DNA from: Myxococcaceae bacterium
GTDB taxonomy: Bacteria; Myxococcota; Myxococcia; Myxococcales; Myxococcaceae
Assembly (NCBI GenBank): GCA_025459425.1
Contig: JALOQF010000048.1
Coordinates: 1 to 33,980, forward strand
DNA length: 33,980 bases
Reading direction: 5' to 3'
The position numbers and the translations under genes are program-made. Below the pieces are notes generated by a model that did no database searches, was not told the DNA's origin, and saw only the letters and a program-made list of their open reading frames with translations. This document shows positions 21,809-29,518 of this stretch, piece by piece. Numbering within the stretch: position 1 is the first letter of the stretch; each line of letters begins with the position of its first letter.

Positions 21809-23710
21809 TCAGCGCCGCAGCCGTCGCAGCCAGTAGCTCTCGCTGTCTCCCAGCACCACGCGGAAGAGCGCGGTGTCTCCCGACACCGGCACCGAGAAGC
21901 GCCCGCGCTCGTCCGTCTTCACCAGCTTGCCGTTGACGAACACCTGCGAGCGCCCGGGCGCCACGCCCACGGCCTTCGTGTCGGGCCCCGCGCGCTCTCC
22001 GGGGAGCGGCCGCTCGATGAGCAGCGTGGTGCGCGCGTTGTCGTACAGCACCTCGAGCTTGTTGAGCCGCACGCCGGCCTTCGCCACGCCGTTCGCGTCG
22101 AGCGGCGTCGCCGACCAGTTGAAGTTGCCTTCCGTCAGCACACCGGGCTCGAGCACCAGCCGGCCCTCGGGCACCTGCCGGTCGATGAGGGCCTTCGTGG
22201 TGCCCGCCGCGTAGAGCTGAAAGCGCCACGCCTTCGCGCCCTCGAAGGCGTTGAAGGCGAACGTGAGCGCCGGCACCTTCGACTGGTAATAGACGGTCGC
22301 CTTCTGGCCCGTCTCGGCCACCACGTCCGAGCGGGTGGCCGTGTCGCGCGCCGAGGCCACGTCGGGCAGGAAGTCGAGCCGGCCCTGCTTCAGCGTGGCG
22401 CCCGAGGCGTCGGTGGTGCGGAAGAAGAGCTGCCCGCGCGCGGCGCCCGGCACCAGCACCTGGCGGCCCACCGCGCCCGCGATGAAGGTCGAGGCGAAGG
22501 CCTCGTCACGCGCCACCTCGACGCGGTTCGTCTCGTCGGGCAGCACGATGGCCACGTTGGCGACGCCGTCGGCGTGCACCTTCACCCGGCTCGCGCCGTT
22601 CACCACCAGCCCGGGCTTGAGCTCGAGCGCCGTGGCGCGGGCGCCCTCGATGAGGAGCCCGTCTCCGGCCTTCACCACGCTCGGCTTCCCGTCGATGGTG
22701 ACGGCCACTTCGCCCGACTTCACCTCGACGCGCTGCTTCTTCCCCGTCTGCGTCACCTGCACGGTCGCTTCCTGCGACCCGCCCACCACCACGTCTCCCA
22801 CCTTCACGCCGCCCGGCCCGCGCCCGTCGAGCTGCACCGTCAGCGGGCCCACCACCTTCGTGAGGGCGAGCACCGGCAGGCCACCCTCGTCGCGCACCCC
22901 TTCGGTGATGCCCGAGGCGCCAGCAGCGAGGCCCACGCGCGCGTGGGGTGCCTCGAGGCGCGCCGCGGCCTTCGGCCCCACCTGGTACGCCGTGCCCGCC
23001 GGCACCGCCTCGCCGGACTTCGCCGCCGTGAACGTCTTCTCGCCGGGCCGCTTCACGCTCAGCTTGCCGACCTCGACGACGACCTTCACGGTGCCCGGCG
23101 GTGGAGGCTCCGTCGGCATCTCGAAGTCGACCGCGGCCGCGCCGAACGAGAACGCGCCCGGCTTCACCGTCGTGGTGCCCGCGTCGGGGAACTCGAACTC
23201 GATTTCACCGAAGGCGAGGGTGCCCGCGAAGCCACCGTCGGCGACCTGCACCCGGCCCACCGCGCCCTCGCCGAGCGTCGCGGTGCCGCTCGCCGTCTTC
23301 ACCTTGACGCCCTGCCAGGTCGAGCCGCCGTCGACCGCGCTGAAGGCCACCGAGCCCGCGAGCAGCTCGAGGCTCGCCAGCTTCGAGCCCACGCGGAAGC
23401 GCGTCTCTTCCTCCAGCTCGAGCCCGCGCCCTGCCTCGTCGATGAGGAGCGCCCGGCTCGCAGGGCCCGTCGCCAGCAGGTCTCCGTCGAAGAGCGGCCC
23501 CGGGCGCGCGGGGCCCGTGCCGCCATCGCGCTCGAGCTCGACCTGCCCCTCGACCTCGGTCAGCTGCGCGAGCGGCGTCGCCACCGGCGCGAGGGGCGTC
23601 AGCGGTGTCGAGGGCGGCGGCGTCGGGGGCGCTGGCGGTGGGGCTTCCGGGCAACCGCTCGCCAACCCCACCAGCGTCAGCGCCAGCAGCGCTCGGGCCA
23701 TGGGCGTCAT
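21809..23710 (-). CDS. FecR-domain lipoprotein
   Basis: The signal peptide ends in a lipobox V-G-L-A-S-G-C (C20), followed by a Pro/Thr-rich spacer. At least two FecR-like beta domains follow: one around 45-190 (V-E-G-Q-V-E-L-E-R-D-G and L-L-A-G-S-V-A-F) and one around 205-355 (V-E-V-G-K-L-S-V-K-R-P-G-E and V-K-S-G-E-V-A-V-T-I). The C-terminal ~250 residues are beta-rich and Ig-like, ending V-F-V-N-G-K-L-V-K-T-D-E-R-G-R-F-S-V-P-V, a glucodextranase-like 'N-G-x-x' strand. FecR domains in myxobacteria often sit in the periplasm as signal or scaffold modules. The ATG overlaps the stop of the barrel gene by 4 nt (ATGA at 23707-23710), so both are coupled. Start choice at 23710 or 23701 does not change the lipobox. 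Confidence 0.87.
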   Translation of the reverse strand: MTPMARALLALTLVGLASGCPEAPPPAPPTPPPSTPLTPLAPVATPLAQLTEVEGQVELERDGGTGPARPGPLFDGDLLATGPASRALLIDEAGRGLELEEETRFRVGSKLASLELLAGSVAFSAVDGGSTWQGVKVKTASGTATLGEGAVGRVQVADGGFAGTLAFGEIEFEFPDAGTTTVKPGAFSFGAAAVDFEMPTEPPPPGTVKVVVEVGKLSVKRPGEKTFTAAKSGEAVPAGTAYQVGPKAAARLEAPHARVGLAAGASGITEGVRDEGGLPVLALTKVVGPLTVQLDGRGPGGVKVGDVVVGGSQEATVQVTQTGKKQRVEVKSGEVAVTIDGKPSVVKAGDGLLIEGARATALELKPGLVVNGASRVKVHADGVANVAIVLPDETNRVEVARDEAFASTFIAGAVGRQVLVPGAARGQLFFRTTDASGATLKQGRLDFLPDVASARDTATRSDVVAETGQKATVYYQSKVPALTFAFNAFEGAKAWRFQLYAAGTTKALIDRQVPEGRLVLEPGVLTEGNFNWSATPLDANGVAKAGVRLNKLEVLYDNARTTLLIERPLPGERAGPDTKAVGVAPGRSQVFVNGKLVKTDERGRFSVPVSGDTALFRVVLGDSESYWLRRLRR

Positions 23711-25335
23711 CGCAGCTTCTCGAGCTCGATCTGGAAGATGGCCTGGTCTCCGTCGGCGACCTCGACCTGCTTCGTCTGCGTGACGTGCTTCGGCGCCTCG
23801 ATGACGAGCGTGTACTTGCCGCCCGGCACCTCGACCTCGAAGCGGCCGTCGGCCTTGACGGCCTGCTTCAGCTTGAGCTCGACGACGCGCACGGTGGCCT
23901 TCGCCACGGGCCCGGCGGCGGTGCTGATGACGCCGCGGAGCTTCGCCTTCGCCCGCTGCGCCGCCAGCTCGAGCGTCACGTCGAGGGTCGCCGTCGCTTC
24001 TGGAGGCACCTGGACGGCTTCGTCGGCAGGCACGTAGCCGTCGAGCATCACCCGCACCTGCACGGGCCCCGGGCCGACGCCCTCGAGCGTGTAGACGCCC
24101 GAGGCCTGCGTCGTCGTCGTCTTCGCGCCCGAGACGACCTTCGCGCCCGCGAGCGGCTTGTCAGGCGCAGCGCGCACCACACCGGTGACGCGGCCGGGGC
24201 CCGTGGGCGTCTCGAGCACCAGCTCGGTCTCGGTGAGACCCTCGTCTGCCACCACCACCGACACCCTCGCGGGGCGCAGGCCGGGCGCCGAGGCCTTCAC
24301 CTCGACGGGGCCGGGCGAGAGGTCGGTCACCTCGAAGGCGCCGCTCGAGTCGCTCTGCACGGTGCGGGCGCCCACGTTGACTGACGCGCCCGTGACGGGT
24401 GTCCGGTCGGCCTTGAGCACGCGGCCCGAGAGGCCTCGGGGTCTGCGCGCCGGCACGTCCACGCTGCCGCTGGGCGCCGGCCGACGCAGCGCCACGGCTG
24501 CGCCCAGGCTCGGGCGGAAAAGAATGGTCGAGAGCGCCGGGTTCTCCGGCGCCTCTGGCAGGCGCGGCGCGACGAGGTTCGACCATGACACCTCGGCGAG
24601 CAGCCCCACGCCGACCTCGAGCGGCCCGACCTCCAGCGCGCCGAAGCGGGCCTGCAGACCGGCCGTGAGCCCGGGCCCATGCACGCGCCCCCAGGCCGAG
24701 GCCTCTTCGAGCCCGAGGACGTATTCGGCCCGCCCGTAGACCTGGAACCAGAGGTGGCGACTGACGTCGACGTCCACCGCCAGGCCTCCCACGGGGCCGG
24801 TGGTGAGCACGCCAGTCGCGCAGCTCTGCACCGCGCCATCAGCCGGCAGCCGGCCCAGCAGACTCGAGGGACAGCTCCGGTCGAGGCGCATGTAGGGGCG
24901 GCCTGCCATCGCCCAGCCACCCTGGAGTTCGAGCCCCACCACGCCCGAGGCCTGCCAGCGCACGAGGCCGAGCAGGTGGCCCGAGAGCGCGCGGTACTCG
25001 GTGGTCCGCTCGTTGATGCGCGCCTGCTCCCCGGCGCCGATGGGTGGGTCGGACTGCTGGAAGAAGCGGAACGGGTCGACGCGCACGTCGGCCTGCACGC
25101 CGAACCACGAGCGGCTGTACCAGGTTGCCGTGAGCGCCTGGGTCAGCAGGAGAAACGGAGCATCGGTGGAGAACGCCTGGGCCGTCGCGGTGGCACCCTG
25201 GCTCTGCGAGCGGAGCAGGCCTCCGACCGTCACCAGCGCCCGGCTCTCGGTCCACCCGCCCGTGGGGAGCGTGTCAGCCTGCTGCGCGAGGGACGATGCG
25301 GCTGCCAGAAGCCCAACGAGAACGCCGATGCGCAC
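23707..25335 (-). CDS. Outer-membrane barrel-like protein with three carboxypeptidase-regulatory-like domains
   Basis: A Sec signal peptide (V-G-L-L-A-A-A-S-S-L-A-Q) leads into about 280 residues of alternating beta pattern with aromatic girdles (S-R-S-W-F-G-V-Q-A-D-V-R-V-D-P; L-W-F-Q-V-Y-G-R-A-E-Y-V-L), fitting a small outer-membrane barrel. Three consecutive carboxypeptidase-regulatory-like (Ig-like) domains follow at about 310-375, 385-445 and 460-525. Each has the G-x-V-x-D/A...P-V-x-G-A-x-V and D-S-S-G-A-F-E-V pattern. The order of barrel first and regulatory domains last is the reverse of TonB-dependent receptors, where one such domain comes first. Coupled to the FecR lipoprotein and followed by a kinase, it is the likely surface member of the module. 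Confidence 0.8.
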   Translation of the reverse strand: MRIGVLVGLLAAASSLAQQADTLPTGGWTESRALVTVGGLLRSQSQGATATAQAFSTDAPFLLLTQALTATWYSRSWFGVQADVRVDPFRFFQQSDPPIGAGEQARINERTTEYRALSGHLLGLVRWQASGVVGLELQGGWAMAGRPYMRLDRSCPSSLLGRLPADGAVQSCATGVLTTGPVGGLAVDVDVSRHLWFQVYGRAEYVLGLEEASAWGRVHGPGLTAGLQARFGALEVGPLEVGVGLLAEVSWSNLVAPRLPEAPENPALSTILFRPSLGAAVALRRPAPSGSVDVPARRPRGLSGRVLKADRTPVTGASVNVGARTVQSDSSGAFEVTDLSPGPVEVKASAPGLRPARVSVVVADEGLTETELVLETPTGPGRVTGVVRAAPDKPLAGAKVVSGAKTTTTQASGVYTLEGVGPGPVQVRVMLDGYVPADEAVQVPPEATATLDVTLELAAQRAKAKLRGVISTAAGPVAKATVRVVELKLKQAVKADGRFEVEVPGGKYTLVIEAPKHVTQTKQVEVADGDQAIFQIELEKLR

Positions 25336-25694
25336 AGGTGGAAAACGGTAGCACGGCTGGAACGGCCTTCACCGTTTCTGTGCGAAGGGCCGCTTCACCG
25401 TTGAACCCGAGCGTGCCGTGGCGCGTGGCCGGGTGATCACCACGCCACCGACTTCGAGGCGCGGGCCGGGGGCGAGGCTCGTCTCGACGGAGCTGCCACC
25501 GCCGTCGACCCGTTCAGTCACCATCGGCCGATTCAGCGCCGAGCCACCCGCATCGGAGTCTGCCCGGCACCAGCGGACGCTCGGAGGCTGCGGCGGTCCG
25601 GCATGGCCAGCCCCGAGCTCCTGGAGGAGGCCTCACGCGCGTGCCCCCAAGTCGCTGCGGGGAGCCAGCCGACTGCGGTACAAACGCCCTCGTG
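25336..25694. promoter_or_regulatory. Divergent intergenic region between barrel and Kelch genes
   Basis: About 360 bp separate the divergent starts at 25335 and 25695. Promoters for the envelope cluster and for the Kelch gene must lie here. Next to the barrel gene, TTCACCGTTTCTG (25369-25381) and TTCACCGTTGAAC (25395-25407) form an imperfect direct repeat 26 bp apart. That spacing is not a whole number of helical turns but could mark a regulator site. Confidence 0.35.
25369..25524 (-). CDS. Doubtful small reading frame or gene remnant upstream of the barrel gene
   Basis: A minus-strand frame from an ATG at 25524 gives 51 residues with protein-like phrases (V-D-G-G-G-S-S-V-E-T-S-L; G-P-R-L-E-V-G-G-V-V-I-T-R-P) and ends K-R-P-F-A-Q-K-R. 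The frame stays open upstream to about 25625 without an earlier ATG and keeps the same character, as if it were the 3' end of a longer lost gene. Third-position GC is about 78%, lower than neighbours. No ribosome-binding site precedes it. The plus strand is also open here, so this is weakly supported. Confidence 0.25.
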   Translation of the reverse strand: MVTERVDGGGSSVETSLAPGPRLEVGGVVITRPRATARSGSTVKRPFAQKR

Positions 25695-26858
25695 ATGACG
25701 GCCTGCCGTTCGTTCTCGTTGGCCGTGACCCTCGTCAGCGTGGCGGCGTCGGGGCAGGGGCGCATCCAGCCGGCGGGCGCGTTGGCCGAGGCGAGGGCCC
25801 AGCACACCGCGACGCTGCTGGCCGACGGGCGTGTGCTGGTGGCCGGAGGGCGCGGCGCCGACGCCACTGCCACGCTGGCTTCGACCGAGCTGTTCGACCC
25901 GAAGACGAACACCTGGCGCGCGGGGCCGCCGATGACGACGGCGCGGGCGGGGCACACCGCGACGCTGTTGGACGACGGCCGTGTGCTGGTGGTGGGTGGT
26001 ACGGCGCCGGCGCGTGACGGCAGCGCCCGCCTCGACGCGCTCGACTCGGCCGAGGTGTTCGACCCCGCGAAGCGCACCTGGCAGCGGGTGGGCGCGCTCG
26101 CCGAGGCGCGTAATGGGCACACGGCGACGAAGCTGGCCGACGGCAGCGTGCTGGTGGTGGGCGGCGCGCGGCCGGTGCACCAGCACCTCGCCAGCGTGGA
26201 GCGGTTCGACCCGGTGACGGCGTCCTTCACCCGCGCGGCGCCCCTGAGCCTGGGGCGGTGGCTGCACGACGCCGTGCGCCTGGCCGACGGCAGCGTCGTG
26301 GTGCTGGGCGGGCGGTCGAACCAGCTGCGGAGCGAGGGGGGCGTGGCCACGCCGAAGCCCGGGCTTCCCCTCGACGCGGTGGAGCGCTTCGACGTCGATG
26401 CCGGCACCTGGGCGCCGCTCCCGGCGTTGACCGAGCCGCGGCAGCGCACGGCGGTGGCGGCCCTCGGCACGAAGGTGGTGGTGTTCGGTGGGCAGACCTC
26501 GACGATGTCGACGAACTACGTCGAGTGGTGGCAGCCCCCGGCCAGCGAGTGGGCGCAGTCGGCCACCCATCTGTCGGTGCCCATCGCGGGGCACACGGCG
26601 TCGGTGCTGCCGTCGGGCGACGTGTTGGTGGTGGGCGGCGAGCCGCCGCAGGCCGTCGACACGGCGCGGGTGCAGCGCTGGGTGCCCTCGACGCAGCGGT
26701 GGTGTCTGGCCGGCACGCTGAAGGTGTCGCGCAAGGCGCACGCGGCGACGGTGCTGAAGGACGGCTCGGTGCTCGTCTCGGGCGGGACGTCGGCGGGTCT
26801 GGCCGAGGCGTCGGCGGAGCGCTGGGTGCCGGTGAAGGGTGAGTGCGTCGAGCCGTAG
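25695..26858 (+). CDS. Exported Kelch-repeat beta-propeller protein
   Basis: From the ATG at 25695 the product is 387 residues with a signal peptide ending near S-V-A-A-S-G-Q-G. About six Kelch-type blades follow, each with R-x-x-H-T-A-T-L-L-x-D-G-R-V-L-V-x-G-G and a later W-x-x-x-x-x-L-x-x-A-R phrase. Good examples are A-Q-H-T-A-T-L-L-A-D-G-R-V-L-V-A-G-G and A-G-H-T-A-S-V-L-P-S-G-D-V-L-V-V-G-G. The propeller should act outside the cytoplasm as a binding scaffold. Kelch genes are frequent in myxobacteria and none of the catalytic residues of galactose oxidase are evident. A frame start at 25641 would bury the signal and is not used. Confidence 0.9.
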   Translation: MTACRSFSLAVTLVSVAASGQGRIQPAGALAEARAQHTATLLADGRVLVAGGRGADATATLASTELFDPKTNTWRAGPPMTTARAGHTATLLDDGRVLVVGGTAPARDGSARLDALDSAEVFDPAKRTWQRVGALAEARNGHTATKLADGSVLVVGGARPVHQHLASVERFDPVTASFTRAAPLSLGRWLHDAVRLADGSVVVLGGRSNQLRSEGGVATPKPGLPLDAVERFDVDAGTWAPLPALTEPRQRTAVAALGTKVVVFGGQTSTMSTNYVEWWQPPASEWAQSATHLSVPIAGHTASVLPSGDVLVVGGEPPQAVDTARVQRWVPSTQRWCLAGTLKVSRKAHAATVLKDGSVLVSGGTSAGLAEASAERWVPVKGECVEP

Positions 26859-27043
26859 CCCGGTGCTGGCGTCGGACACGCGAGCGCCTCAGAGCCGTTG
26901 GTCCCCTGGGGAAGCCAACACCACTCGGGCGCGGTGTGACGCCCCTTCGCCAGGGCTGGCCGATGGAGTGCACGCCGTCAGCACACCTGGTGGCGCTCCA
27001 AGCACGGCCTGGCTCGGGCCCCGTGCCACCGTGAGCGCGCCGA

Positions 27044-27059
27044 TGTTTCACGTGGAACA
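27044..27059. promoter_or_regulatory. parS: parS centromere site (ParB binding)
   Basis: TGTTTCACGTGGAACA matches the 16-bp chromosomal parS palindrome with a single asymmetric base pair. Its reverse complement, TGTTCCACGTGAAACA, is the classical Bacillus spo0J parS sequence as I recall it. It sits in the 266-bp gap before the ureide operon, not in a coding region. ParB loads here as a CTP-dependent clamp for chromosome segregation. parS sites cluster around the replication origin, so this window is probably origin-proximal. No parA, parB or dnaA gene is in the window. Confidence 0.9.
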
Positions 27060-27124
27060 CCCGTTCAGTGGTCGCACCTTCTCCGAACGTCGGCCCTTCA
27101 AATTTGGCACAGTGCCGCGCCCTG

Positions 27125-28678
27125 ATGGCGAACGCTCCCGTGGCTCCCGAGTTCGCCCACCTCGTCGACCTCTCGGCCGATGCGTTGGGTACCTTCGTTC
27201 TCTTCGCGACCGACGACTACTTCGCCGAGAAGGAGAACCTCCTCAAACCCGGCGCGCCCGAGTGGCGTGAGGGCGCGTACACCGACAAGGGCAAGTGGAT
27301 GGACGGCTGGGAGTCGCAGCGCCGTCGCACGGAAGGGCACGACTGGGCCGTCATTCGGCTGGGCGCCAGCGGCCGCGTCCACGGCGTGCTCGTCGACACC
27401 ACGCACTTCAAGGGCAACGCGCCGCAAGAGGTGGCCCTCGAGGGCATCGACGCGCCGCTCACCTCGACGGCGCAGATGCTCGAGGCCGCGACGGGCTGGT
27501 TCGAGGTGTTGCCGCGCCAGCCGGTGAAGCCCGACTTCCCCAACGTGCTGCGCGCGAAGACGCCCTCGGCGCGCGTCACCCACGTGCGCCTGCGCATCTT
27601 CCCCGACGGCGGCGTGGCCCGGCTGCGCGTGTACGGCGAGGTGGTGGCCGAGCCGCGCACCTTCTGGCGGCGGGGCTCCGTCGACCTCGCGGCCGTGGAG
27701 AACGGCGGCACCATCGCCGCGGTGAGCGACCAGTTCTTCGGGCCTCCGTCGAACCTGCTGTTGCCCGGCCGCGGCGTGAACATGGGCGACGGCTGGGAGA
27801 CGAAGCGCCGCCGCACCCCCGGCAGCGACTGGTGCGTCATCAAGCTGGCTCGCCGCGGCGTCGTCGAGCGGCTCGAGCTCGACACGCACTACTTCAAGGG
27901 CAACGCGCCCCAGGCCACCCTCGTCGAGGCGCTCGACGAAGAGACGGTGGGCGCCGCGGCGGTGGAAGGCCTGCTCCGGGCCCCGAAGGGGTGGCAGACG
28001 TTGCTCGCGCGCACGCCGCTGGTGCAGCACCGCCGGCACCAGCTCGAGCCCGACCGCCCGCTGCCGGTGACGCACCTGCGCGTGCACATCTTCCCGCACG
28101 GCGGCGTCAACCGGCTGCGCGTCTATGGAACGGCGCTCGACACGCCAGCCGAGCGCCGGGCCCTCGCGTGGCTCCACGCCTTGTCCGCCGACGAGGCGAG
28201 CGCGCTCTTCCTCTCGTGCTGCGGCGCGCGCGCGTGGGCCGAGACGATGGCGGCCTCGAGGCCGTTCGCGTCGGCGCGCGAGCTCTTCGCGGCGGCCGAG
28301 AACGTGTGGTGGAAGCTCGGCACCACCGCGTGGCTCGATGCCTTCGCCGCGCACCCCCGCATCGGCTCGTCGAAGAAGGGCAAGGCCCAGACGGCGAAGT
28401 CGGCGGCGTGGTCGAAGGGGGAACAGCGCGGCGTCGACGCGTCGGAGAAGGCCGTGCTGGCGAAACTGAAGGCGCTCAACGACGCCTACTTCGAGAAGTT
28501 CGGCTTCATCTTCATCGTCTTCGCCACGGGCAAGTCGGCGCCCGAGATGCTGGCGCTGCTCGAGGAGCGCGTGGGCCGCTCGAAGAAGGCCGAGCTCGAG
28601 ACGGCGGCCGTCGAGCAGATGAAGATTACGCGGCTGCGGCTCGAGAAGTGGCTCGCCGAGCGCGGCGGGGAGCGCTGA
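27125..28678 (+). CDS. Allantoicase fused to OHCU decarboxylase
   Basis: From the ATG at 27125 the protein has 517 residues. The first ~335 form allantoicase: two similar halves, each with D-G-W-E-(S/T)-(Q/K)-R-R-R-T, D-W-x-V-I-(R/K)-L and T-(H/H)-(F/Y)-F-K-G-N-A-P-Q motifs. It hydrolyses allantoate to ureidoglycolate and urea. Residues ~340-517 are OHCU decarboxylase with the H410-P-R-I-G active-site motif and F-G-F-I-F-I-V-F-A-T-G-K-S. This half turns 2-oxo-4-hydroxy-4-carboxy-5-ureidoimidazoline into S-allantoin. The two steps are not consecutive (allantoinase lies between), so the fusion more likely fixes co-expression than direct channelling. An upstream GTG at 27068 would add 19 residues and nearly touch parS. 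Four nt separate it from the next gene. Confidence 0.95.
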   Translation: MANAPVAPEFAHLVDLSADALGTFVLFATDDYFAEKENLLKPGAPEWREGAYTDKGKWMDGWESQRRRTEGHDWAVIRLGASGRVHGVLVDTTHFKGNAPQEVALEGIDAPLTSTAQMLEAATGWFEVLPRQPVKPDFPNVLRAKTPSARVTHVRLRIFPDGGVARLRVYGEVVAEPRTFWRRGSVDLAAVENGGTIAAVSDQFFGPPSNLLLPGRGVNMGDGWETKRRRTPGSDWCVIKLARRGVVERLELDTHYFKGNAPQATLVEALDEETVGAAAVEGLLRAPKGWQTLLARTPLVQHRRHQLEPDRPLPVTHLRVHIFPHGGVNRLRVYGTALDTPAERRALAWLHALSADEASALFLSCCGARAWAETMAASRPFASARELFAAAENVWWKLGTTAWLDAFAAHPRIGSSKKGKAQTAKSAAWSKGEQRGVDASEKAVLAKLKALNDAYFEKFGFIFIVFATGKSAPEMLALLEERVGRSKKAELETAAVEQMKITRLRLEKWLAERGGER

Positions 28679-28682
28679 CGCC

Positions 28683-29015
28683 ATGGGCATCTCGACGCAC
28701 ATCCTGGACACCACGCGCGGCCGCCCGGCGAAGGGCGTGACGGTGCGCCTCGAGCAGCTCGTCGCCGGTGGGGCCGTCGAGCTCGCGCGCGGCGTGACGA
28801 ACGACGATGGCCGGGTGAAGCCGCTCCTCGACGCGATTCCGGCCGCGGGCGCCTACCGGCTGCACTTCGACGTGGCCCCGTACTTCACGGCCCTCGGCGT
28901 CGAGGCCTTCTACCCGTCGGTGAACATCGACTTCGTGGTGAAGGCGACGCACGAGCACTACCACGTGCCGCTGCTCCTCAACCCGTTCGGCTACGCCACC
29001 TACCGCGGCTCATGA
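28683..29015 (+). CDS. uraH: 5-hydroxyisourate hydrolase (transthyretin-like)
   Basis: This 110-residue protein is full length for the family. It starts with the S-T-H-I-L-D-T-T-R-G-R-P-A signature, has the R-x-H-F-D-V-A-P-Y-F middle and ends in the invariant tetrapeptide Y-R-G-S, which identifies HIU hydrolases against other transthyretin relatives. H6 and the H-Y-H-V-P-L-L-L strand carry active-site residues. It converts 5-hydroxyisourate, the product of urate oxidation, to OHCU, the substrate of the decarboxylase half of the preceding gene. The stop overlaps the next ATG by 4 nt (29012-29015). Confidence 0.96.
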   Translation: MGISTHILDTTRGRPAKGVTVRLEQLVAGGAVELARGVTNDDGRVKPLLDAIPAAGAYRLHFDVAPYFTALGVEAFYPSVNIDFVVKATHEHYHVPLLLNPFGYATYRGS

Positions 29016-29512
29016 GCACCGTCCGCGCCGAGCCCCTGTCCGTCGAGGCCTTCGCGCCCTTCGGAGACGTCGTGTCGGCGGGCCTGCGGGCCGGGCAGTC
29101 GGCGAACCAGGGTACGGCGACGCGCTTCGACTGGTGCACCGAGCTCGTCAACGCGCGCGCAGGGGCGCGGGCCAACGTGTCGGTGTTCCGCTCGGTGGCG
29201 AAGACGCTGCCCTTCGAGCTGAAGCTGCTCGAGCACCACCCGTGTTCGACGCAGGCCTTCCTGCCGATGGTGTGTCAGCGCTTCCTGGTGTGCGTGGCGC
29301 CGACGGCGGCCGGTGGTGGCCCCGAGGTGGGTGGCCTGCGCGCGTTCGTCTGCGGCCCCGGCCAGGGCATCAACTACCGCGTGGGCACCTGGCACCACCC
29401 CATCGTCGCGCTGGGCGCCGACGCCGACTTCGTGATGCTGGCCTTCGAAGACGGCTCGCCGCAGGACTGCGTGGTGCAGCCGCTCGTCGCGAGCGTGCGC
29501 GTGGTGGAGTGA
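29012..29512 (+). CDS. allA: Ureidoglycolate lyase
   Basis: The 166-residue protein matches AllA-type ureidoglycolate lyase: an N-terminal E-A-F-A-P-F-G-D-V motif, V-S-V-F-R-S and L-L-E-H-H-P-C-S-T-Q-A-F-L-P-M in the cupin strands, and F-V-C-G-P-G-Q-G-I-N-Y-R-V-G-T-W-H-H-P. It splits ureidoglycolate to glyoxylate and urea, the step after allantoicase. It is translationally coupled to uraH. With these genes the cell can take 5-hydroxyisourate to allantoin and allantoate to glyoxylate, provided allantoinase is encoded elsewhere. Confidence 0.95.
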   Translation: MSTVRAEPLSVEAFAPFGDVVSAGLRAGQSANQGTATRFDWCTELVNARAGARANVSVFRSVAKTLPFELKLLEHHPCSTQAFLPMVCQRFLVCVAPTAAGGGPEVGGLRAFVCGPGQGINYRVGTWHHPIVALGADADFVMLAFEDGSPQDCVVQPLVASVRVVE

Positions 29513-29518
29513 CGCGCG

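Noticed and set aside
25533-26879. Long minus-strand frame opposite the Kelch gene
   Set aside because: The product is an Arg/His/Gln-rich string without domains, while the plus strand shows regular Kelch blades.
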